Source of the DNA: Spirochaetaceae bacterium
GTDB taxonomy: Bacteria; Spirochaetota; Spirochaetia; B11-G9
Direction: 5' to 3'
Assembly (NCBI GenBank): GCA_030633365.1
Contig: DAOVSY010000085.1
Location: 1 to 9,806, forward strand
DNA length: 9,806 bases
In this document: piece by piece, positions 5,401 through 9,806 of the stretch
How positions within the stretch are numbered: the first letter of the stretch is position 1
Layout of the letters: each line of letters starts with the position of its first letter
Translations under genes and position numbers: made by a program
The notes under the pieces: model-generated
What the model saw: only the letters and a program-made list of their open reading frames with translations
What the model was told of the DNA's origin: nothing
Databases searched by the model: none

Positions 5401-7578
5401 ACCGGACTGTCCGCTTGCATCAGGTGTATCCCAGTCGGGACTTGCAGCAAAACTGACTCTGTAAGAATCAGCACCATCCAAAGCTGTCCAGTTCCAGGTG
5501 GGCTGATTTAATGTACTGTAATAAGCATCAGTATTTACAACAGGAGCTGTTCCTGCAGGAGTACCCGGAGCTGTAGTATCCCATACAAAAGGTACAGTAC
5601 CAAAGGAGGTATTTCCAGCATCATCAGTTATGGTGACTCTTATTACATAACTTCCATCTGAATCAGCAGATACAAAAGGTATTTCAATTTCACTGTCATC
5701 AAAAACAATATTTCCAGGTCCACTTTCAAACTCCCAGGAATAGGAAGCTATTGCATAATTATCATTATATGTTCCGGTTTGTAATGTTCCGGTATTTACT
5801 TCCAGAGAATCAAGCTGATCAAAACTAATTGCCGGTTCAGTAAGGTCGAGTAAAATTGTATCACTTTGGGTTGCAGATGTTAAATTAACATAATCCCTAA
5901 CCTGAACAATTACAGTTTTTATACCATCCCCTGCCGGAAGGGTAATACTTTTTGAAGGTTTCCAGTTCTCCCATGGTTCCGAATCAAGAACACCATCTAC
6001 AGATATTTTCATCTCACTAAGACCGCTTGTAGCATCCAGTGCATCCACTGAAATTAGAGCTTCACGGATCTGGCTGTTATTGTAGACAGAACCACCATCT
6101 ATAATGACCGCACTAATTGTGGGTGAAGTAGCATCCAGACTTATTTTTAACCGTAGAGGAGTTTCTGTTTCATTAGCGGCTGCATCCATAAACTTATAAT
6201 ATATGTATTTATATCCATCTCCCGGGGATAGAGTCCATGTTTTTGTTGTTGAATATGCTTCCCATGATGCATCCGCTTCAAATGCAGGAAGTGCTACATC
6301 ATTATTATTTCCCCAGATCTTCATTCCATAAGGGGTTGGCCCGTTGTAGATATCATAGGCATTTAGCAATAAGTTTGCAGTAACTGTATTTGAAGCTGTC
6401 TCTGTGGGATGTAGACCGGGGAAGCCAACCGTATCCAGAAAAATTGTTCCGACCGGAGGTTCATTATCAATTGCATCACCTGCTTTAAAAAACCAGGAAT
6501 AATCGTTTTCCAGAACATTACCCGCAACATCCTTTGCAGAGGCTTCAAGAAAAGCTACGTAACCAACTCCTTGACCAAGTTCCAGCCCTGTAAGGAGAGC
6601 AGTATTATCCGGATATATATTATTTGGATCATTTTCAATATAAAGAACCGAAACACCGTTAATACGCGTACTACCATCCATTAGATAAAAACTTCCACCA
6701 ACTCCTGTACTTATGGTATTAGGATCCATGGGTTCAGAAAAGGTAATAGATACTATTCCGCCATTAGAAGGATAAGTATCCGAATCTTCCTCTGGAGTAG
6801 TAGCAAGAACAGAAGGAGCTTCCTCTTCAAAATAAATATTATCAGTACTTATTAGAGATTTATTTCCCGCAGTATTTCTTACCTCGGCTTCAAACTCATA
6901 GGTCTCGGGAACACCGGAAGTTACGTCGAGGACTGTTCCATAGACTGTTCCAAAACCATCAGTCAATGGTAACCAGCTGCTCCAATCAACATTCCCAATT
7001 TCTCTGTAACGGAATTCCATTGAACTATTCACACCAACTACATTATTAGCTGATATATCGAGAATTATATTTGAAGAGTTTGTTGCAGATTTTCCATAAT
7101 TAATTCTAAAATAATCTATAGCAGGAATTTCACCAGGAGGAGCTTCCTCAGTAGTAAACTCCCATGAAAACTCATTGGTCATAGGATTACCATCTATATC
7201 CAGAATTGCAGATTTTACAGTTACTGTGTAAGTAGTACTATAGGCAAGTTTTGCACTGGGATTAAAAGCCACAGTATCATTTGAAATAGAGTATGTACCA
7301 GACACCTTATTCCCGTTTACAGCTTTAGTAATAAAAGTAGAATTATTGACACTGGAAGAATCTATCTGCTTTGTAAAAGTAATTAGAATATCATCCATAT
7401 CTACTGGAATACTTTGTGCATCAGACTCAGGATAAATACTTATAATTGAGGGAGGAGTTATTACAACAGCAACCTCATCTTTAATTGTATCCACAAGATT
7501 ATTAGGACAACTTATCATGAACAATATAATAAACCCTAATAATATATTTAGCATATTCTTATTATTCCAGTATTTCAT
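2482..7578 (-). CDS. Giant multi-domain Ig-like surface lipoprotein with a C-terminal alpha/beta domain
   Basis: This 1698-residue protein has a type II signal peptide with lipobox MISC (Cys 24), so it is anchored in a membrane, probably the outer one. About 14 beta-sandwich modules follow. The first is an SbsA-type Ig domain (Big_5, about 42-143); a second of this type lies at about 253-366. Others end in a repeated signature D-x-A-G-N then (W/V/L)DTT(A/S)P, with the linker Asp at 482, 578, 667, 770, 866, 960, 1054, 1147 and 1235, a period of 88-103 residues. Modules at about 376-482, 485-578, 1152-1235 and 1240-1325 share the pattern W..Y...K...L..G.G.K.V.V...D, known from many bacterial surface proteins. 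A fibronectin-like module (about 1328-1420) precedes a different C-terminal domain (about 1425-1698). Only one cysteine besides Cys 24 is present (1123), as expected for a stalk. The ATG has Shine-Dalgarno AGGGAG 5 nt upstream, directly after the stop of the transglutaminase gene, so the two are coupled. Adhesion or envelope scaffolding is an inference. Confidence 0.9.
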   Translation of the reverse strand: MKYWNNKNMLNILLGFIILFMISCPNNLVDTIKDEVAVVITPPSIISIYPESDAQSIPVDMDDILITFTKQIDSSSVNNSTFITKAVNGNKVSGTYSISNDTVAFNPSAKLAYSTTYTVTVKSAILDIDGNPMTNEFSWEFTTEEAPPGEIPAIDYFRINYGKSATNSSNIILDISANNVVGVNSSMEFRYREIGNVDWSSWLPLTDGFGTVYGTVLDVTSGVPETYEFEAEVRNTAGNKSLISTDNIYFEEEAPSVLATTPEEDSDTYPSNGGIVSITFSEPMDPNTISTGVGGSFYLMDGSTRINGVSVLYIENDPNNIYPDNTALLTGLELGQGVGYVAFLEASAKDVAGNVLENDYSWFFKAGDAIDNEPPVGTIFLDTVGFPGLHPTETASNTVTANLLLNAYDIYNGPTPYGMKIWGNNNDVALPAFEADASWEAYSTTKTWTLSPGDGYKYIYYKFMDAAANETETPLRLKISLDATSPTISAVIIDGGSVYNNSQIREALISVDALDATSGLSEMKISVDGVLDSEPWENWKPSKSITLPAGDGIKTVIVQVRDYVNLTSATQSDTILLDLTEPAISFDQLDSLEVNTGTLQTGTYNDNYAIASYSWEFESGPGNIVFDDSEIEIPFVSADSDGSYVIRVTITDDAGNTSFGTVPFVWDTTAPGTPAGTAPVVNTDAYYSTLNQPTWNWTALDGADSYRVSFAASPDWDTPDASGQSGYIETALPTFAPSTGLSSGESILKVTGYDNAGNFTASGEDVIFVDTVFPFVENDGSFYLRNDIFNIDNTGAVLDYESGLDLSSIQWNGTPDTGTGIVNFSNSNSLNTFVSITGDDDTYTITLDVSDNAGNISTAYYTLSWDTTAPSAPGVSGIAHTPNTTPTWLWNSNGGGNGTYRYQLEYESGGIVSGYAYSQTTLTSFTPSGSLANNNYRLYVQERDEAGNWSSSGSYLTWVDTTFTSEPNVVRDGLYLRNASDTDVSWDWSSGAGFDISNDYYRYRLDGSGWIYTANNSVELASLAHGVHNFEVEEQNTSTTNWIGLIASSSVQIDSVNPIAPPVTGNDPTNDTTPTFNWSSGSADGIGIYMYRFYNGSSWSTWSSETTASSYTYSTILPDTTVCTLQVMEKDQAGNWSSSGSKNITIDTTAPVPTSILIDGGAAYSGDINVALIISSTGSPNQMRFYNNGWTSWEVYNTSKNIAVPSGDGSKTVYVQLMDIAGNISSYINDSIVLDTTSPVINSFKINNGGISTTSTYTTLNSSITDITPVTMYVRNGASGGYAAYTYSSARSWYLTSGYGTKRVEVYFVDSVGNTTFGTLTSDMIFYGQPNLYNTTKGDTSTGSITINYDAYASEYGTNTYHIYTSISPTGTKTERASTTATSRTLALPSGVLYYVFVNVSNSYADDTTTSTIDEGESDRFSNYMIAYSSHMAVVYNDDNTDDTNLAGQIRTLLEWTTFPASYSAVSGTIPDWEVTLVPEDEVSGSFTTLDDRYIIYGDPVIITPGTTLYTSSNKTRNIVHRSSNTGGDLPVTSSGRAGVFAMGYGGSRLLDTVETYWSSWGYPTSGLIDSTQYPTQIGYGESASFSSDPVFMYQWTSGNSTWSSPLSSTSFVGGTSPAHNVNVQISYTNQIRYSVYNSTGTNPVNGYIYGKDPYSTGTYYTVVRQGRFLQFGFNWLTDRPYTGKVYFINLIARMDNY
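2485..3306 (-). other. C-terminal alpha/beta domain of the giant lipoprotein, GATase1/ThuA-like in outline
   Basis: Residues about 1425-1698 depart from the Ig pattern. Visible elements are a first strand and helix (MAVVYNDDN, then LAGQIRTLLE), VTLVPED, a strand RYIIYGDPVII (1493-1503), SSGRAGVFAMGYGGSRLLD (1534-1552) resembling the glycine-rich turn of class I glutamine amidotransferase-like folds, and an ending GRFLQFGFNWLTD...VYFINLIARM (1667-1695). ThuA-like and related domains end in the same way. There is no cysteine, so the usual nucleophile is absent and a binding role is more likely than catalysis. The fold assignment is by eye and tentative. Confidence 0.4.
4138..5568 (-). repeat. 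Alternating A-B-A-B-A super-repeat inside the giant lipoprotein gene
   Basis: Residues 671-1147 hold five modules of two alternating kinds. Type A (671-770, 867-960, 1055-1147) opens near a TPTWNW-like motif and closes with D-x-AGN(W/F). Type B (771-866, 961-1054) opens with DG(S)xYLRN. The repeating unit is about 187-190 residues. At DNA level the last two A modules share the 13-mer accagttaccagc at 4170-4182 and 4731-4743, exactly 561 bp (187 codons) apart, encoding part of AGNWSSSG. Confidence 0.65.
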
Positions 7579-7589
7579 CTTAACTCCCT

Positions 7590-9689
7590 CTATTCTTCTT
7601 CTGCCCAGAGAGTTATCCCTCTGGATGTACCTGCAGAAGCCCGGCCGGCAAAACTTGATTCATTTCCCAAATAGGCATAATCAGCAGCCAGAGTTGGTGC
7701 CAGCTCTTTGAGTTTTACATACCTCATTTCAGCCTGCTGATATTCTTCCAGTTCATACTGAGTACGTGCTATAGCAGCAATTACTTTTGTATTGAGAGGA
7801 TTAATTTTCTCAGCTTTCTGATACCATAAAAGAGCTTCATTTGAATTCTCATTTAGGAAATGGATGTTACCCAGATTTATAAGTGGCGAAATATAGGAAG
7901 ACTCCATCCTGATAGCTTTTCTAAATTGAGCTGTGGCTTCATCATATTGTCCATACCTTGCATAAAGAACTCCAAAGCGGTTTCTAAGTTTTGCTGTGTC
8001 ACTGCCAGTTGATATTTTTTCCTCAAAATAACTGACTTTAGGATTGATTTCCCTGTTTATAAAAAATTGAAGATTTTCATCATAGTTTGCCAGAATAGCT
8101 TCTTTTTCCGGGAATATCAGAGAAAGAGCTGATCCTGGAATTGCAACAGGCTCATAAAACTCCCAGGCCTGGTGAATGGGATACAAAATGGCATCTCCCC
8201 TTACAATATTTTCACGCCAGTCTTTTGCTCCAATTTTCCATGCTTTTAAAAAACCATCTGTTATAAGTGTAATTTCCATTGGAACCCAGGTTTCATTATC
8301 CAGAAATATAAAATCATCAGTGTTAGTAAAAACATTTCTGGCCTGGTTCTCGGGCATATCAAGAGAAAATGCCATATAGATATGTCCGGGTGCTGTAATA
8401 AAAGCTGTTTTTATACCTACAGCTTCAAGCAGAGCTGAAGTAAGAATTGAAAGGTCATCACAGTCTCCAGCTCTGTAAGTAAGAGATTGAGAAGGAAATT
8501 GAAGATAATCAATAAATTGTGCATTTTCTATTGCTTCTATGTAGGAAGACTGAGGATCTATTACATAGTTCATACCATAAAGGCGAAGAGTTTCGAATAT
8601 ACCCATTGCAATCCGAAAATTAAGATTAATAGGATTATTTCCCTGATCCCGAATTATCCCTGCTGTATTTTTTGCAAATAGAAGAACTGTAGAATCCTTA
8701 GCAGTAACAAAAGATGCAGCCTTTCTGTCATCGTCCCACATCATTGAATTTCGATCATATATTCTTAAAGTATGTGGAGTTGTTGTTGTAAATCTTTCAC
8801 CTAAATATGTGTACTCAGTTATAATACTGGCAGAAACTTTTGTACTCTCTGTTAACTGCATGACACTGTTGGTAAAAAGAGCATTTAATTCTACAACTGT
8901 ACTCTCCCCTCTTTTAAGAACAGGAATCTCTGCACTCAATTTTGGTTCTTCCATATACTGATTAACATCAAAATAAACTTTTACATCTGTAACAGTGCTG
9001 TTTTCACCATTGGTAACTGAAATAGTACCAATAGGATGATCATCATAATATCCATAAAAAACAGGAAAAACAGGATCAAATTCAATTTGGTCAACCTTTA
9101 CCTTTGTTCGATTATCGCCACCACTTAAATGAAAAACTGTACCTAAAGTAACATTTGCTCCCTGATATAAATCCGTGTAAGTTTCTGTAGCCGTCTCATA
9201 TCCAAGAAAATATTTATAACCAGCTCCTGCAGCTAACGTTAAACCAGGAGAGATATCCCAGGAAAGATCAATACTGCCCCCTGCATATGGATTTGTTCCA
9301 GGAGCAGAATCCGGATACATTCCTACATACCACCCAAGCTCAGTCCCAGCACTAAAAGTAAGAAGATCTCCAATTCTGTAGTTTAGACCAGCACCTAAGC
9401 CAGCAGTCAAAATAGACAGATTTTGTGCCTGAGTTGGAAACAGGCTGTATCCGAGACCACCCATAAAATATACCATGGGAAGATCCGGAGAAATGTACTG
9501 CAGATTAATGGAAAGAGATCCACCTGGCTTGAATGAAGCATTATCATTTAAAACAGCACTATTTTCTCCCAGAGGCAGTTCAAATGCCGGTTTTAATATT
9601 ATGCTGTTATTTTCAAGATCTGCAGCAGATATCTGCCATATGGAAAATAAGTAAATTAATAAAAAAAGAATTGTTACAGTACCTTTCAT
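7590..9689 (-). CDS. Exported beta-barrel/transglutaminase-like/TPR fusion protein
   Basis: This 699-residue protein has a signal peptide (likely cleavage after ISA, about residue 22). Residues about 25-187 are glycine-rich alternating strands (for example LTAGLGAGLNYRIG, LTLAAGAGYKYF) ending in VTLGTVFHL, as in a small outer-membrane barrel. Residues about 195-312 look like a beta-sandwich, followed by IYDRNSMMWDDDRKAASFV (310-328), a conserved linker as I recall it from related proteins. A transglutaminase-like domain (about 350-470) shows the full triad: Cys 410 in GDCDDLS, His 436 in GHIYMAF, Asp 464 in FLDNETWVP. Three TPRs of exactly 34 residues follow at 566-599, 600-633 and 634-667. 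An 8-stranded barrel would leave the rest in the periplasm. It may act as a protease, amidase or crosslinking enzyme, or as a scaffold; substrate unknown. The ATG at 9689 is preferred over an in-frame GTG at 9716 because AGGAGG lies 8 nt before the ATG. The giant lipoprotein gene starts 11 nt after its stop. Confidence 0.85.
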   Translation of the reverse strand: MKGTVTILFLLIYLFSIWQISAADLENNSIILKPAFELPLGENSAVLNDNASFKPGGSLSINLQYISPDLPMVYFMGGLGYSLFPTQAQNLSILTAGLGAGLNYRIGDLLTFSAGTELGWYVGMYPDSAPGTNPYAGGSIDLSWDISPGLTLAAGAGYKYFLGYETATETYTDLYQGANVTLGTVFHLSGGDNRTKVKVDQIEFDPVFPVFYGYYDDHPIGTISVTNGENSTVTDVKVYFDVNQYMEEPKLSAEIPVLKRGESTVVELNALFTNSVMQLTESTKVSASIITEYTYLGERFTTTTPHTLRIYDRNSMMWDDDRKAASFVTAKDSTVLLFAKNTAGIIRDQGNNPINLNFRIAMGIFETLRLYGMNYVIDPQSSYIEAIENAQFIDYLQFPSQSLTYRAGDCDDLSILTSALLEAVGIKTAFITAPGHIYMAFSLDMPENQARNVFTNTDDFIFLDNETWVPMEITLITDGFLKAWKIGAKDWRENIVRGDAILYPIHQAWEFYEPVAIPGSALSLIFPEKEAILANYDENLQFFINREINPKVSYFEEKISTGSDTAKLRNRFGVLYARYGQYDEATAQFRKAIRMESSYISPLINLGNIHFLNENSNEALLWYQKAEKINPLNTKVIAAIARTQYELEEYQQAEMRYVKLKELAPTLAADYAYLGNESSFAGRASAGTSRGITLWAEEE

Positions 9690-9697
9690 ACTGATAT

Positions 9698-9703
9698 CCT
9701 CCT
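9698..9703 (-). promoter_or_regulatory. Ribosome binding site that fixes the start of the transglutaminase/TPR gene
   Basis: On the minus strand AGGAGG, a perfect anti-16S match, sits 8 nt before the ATG at 9689. It falls inside the extra codons that a GTG start at 9716 would add, so it argues for the ATG and a 699-residue product. Confidence 0.8.
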
Positions 9704-9749
9704 GGATTTTCTTCACTTTATTAATTATCTTTTAACTAATGTATCACAT

Positions 9750-9776
9750 TTAGTATTTGAAATCATTAGTATTTGA
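9750..9776. repeat. 11-bp tandem direct repeat upstream of the large operon
   Basis: TTAGTATTTGA occurs perfectly at 9750-9760 and 9766-9776, a period of 16 bp. It lies 61-87 bp upstream of the transglutaminase/TPR start codon, where a regulator could bind. I find no convincing -35/-10 pair in 9704-9806, so the operon may begin beyond the window, use a non-sigma-70 promoter, or need an activator. Confidence 0.4.
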
Positions 9777-9806
9777 TGGTATTCTGACTATTTTTGTAAG
9801 TTTTTA

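Noticed and set aside
4138..5568. Repeated DNA that could be read as a CRISPR-like or intergenic repeat array
   Set aside because: The repeats are in one continuous coding frame, are degenerate, and have the period of protein modules; no constant short repeats with unique spacers are present.
7517..7711. Plus-strand open frame spanning the junction of the two large genes
   Set aside because: Antisense to the signal-peptide region of the lipoprotein and the C-terminus of the TPR protein; composition looks like a shadow of these genes.
8176..8681. Two plus-strand open frames opposite the transglutaminase domain
   Set aside because: Antisense to a domain with clearly conserved catalytic motifs, so the minus-strand frame is the real one.
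9690..9716. Extension of the transglutaminase/TPR protein to a GTG at 9716
   Set aside because: The nine extra codons contain the perfect AGGAGG for the ATG at 9689, and the shorter form gives a normal signal peptide.
9721..9806. Sigma-70 promoter for the large operon (for example GATAAT near 9725-9730)
   Set aside because: No -35 element of better than about 3/6 match occurs at 16-18 nt spacing, so I do not call a promoter.

Overview
The window is AT-rich, and every gene I can support is read from the minus strand. Most products carry export signals. Two are lipoproteins with loose lipoboxes (FSGC and MISC, with Phe or Met at -3), one has a beta-barrel-like N-terminus typical of an outer membrane, and several have long serine/threonine/asparagine-rich Ig-like regions. 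Together these suggest a diderm bacterium, most plausibly a spirochaete. That placement is inference, because no rRNA or phylogenetic marker is present.

Layout in the direction of transcription (right to left): (1) Positions 9690-9806 are the leader of the first operon, with an 11-bp direct repeat and a strong ribosome binding site but no convincing sigma-70 promoter. (2) Positions 9689-7590 encode a 699-residue exported protein: beta-barrel-like region, beta-sandwich linker, transglutaminase-like domain with a Cys-His-Asp triad, then three TPRs. (3) Eleven bases later, positions 7578-2482 encode a 1698-residue lipoprotein: about 14 Ig-like or fibronectin-like modules, then a C-terminal alpha/beta domain that looks like a cysteine-less relative of the class I glutamine amidotransferase/ThuA fold. 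A hairpin terminator (2449-2471) ends this operon. (4) A new promoter (2400-2428) drives two overlapping genes for small exported proteins of unknown function (154 and 268 residues). (5) A type II toxin-antitoxin pair, with a BrnT-like toxin and a ribbon-helix-helix antitoxin, overlaps by 4 nt and has its own near-consensus promoter. That promoter sits so close to the toxin ATG that the mRNA is predicted to be leaderless. (6) A last promoter leads into a lipoprotein gene cut by the left edge.

The two large genes look translationally coupled, since the second gene's Shine-Dalgarno directly follows the first gene's stop codon. They probably form one cell-envelope system: an outer-membrane or periplasmic transglutaminase/TPR component and a very long surface or periplasmic lipoprotein. 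The toxin-antitoxin pair is an independent accessory unit. The strongest items for follow-up are the C-terminal domain and alternating super-repeat of the giant lipoprotein, the barrel-transglutaminase-TPR fusion, and the apparently leaderless toxin message.
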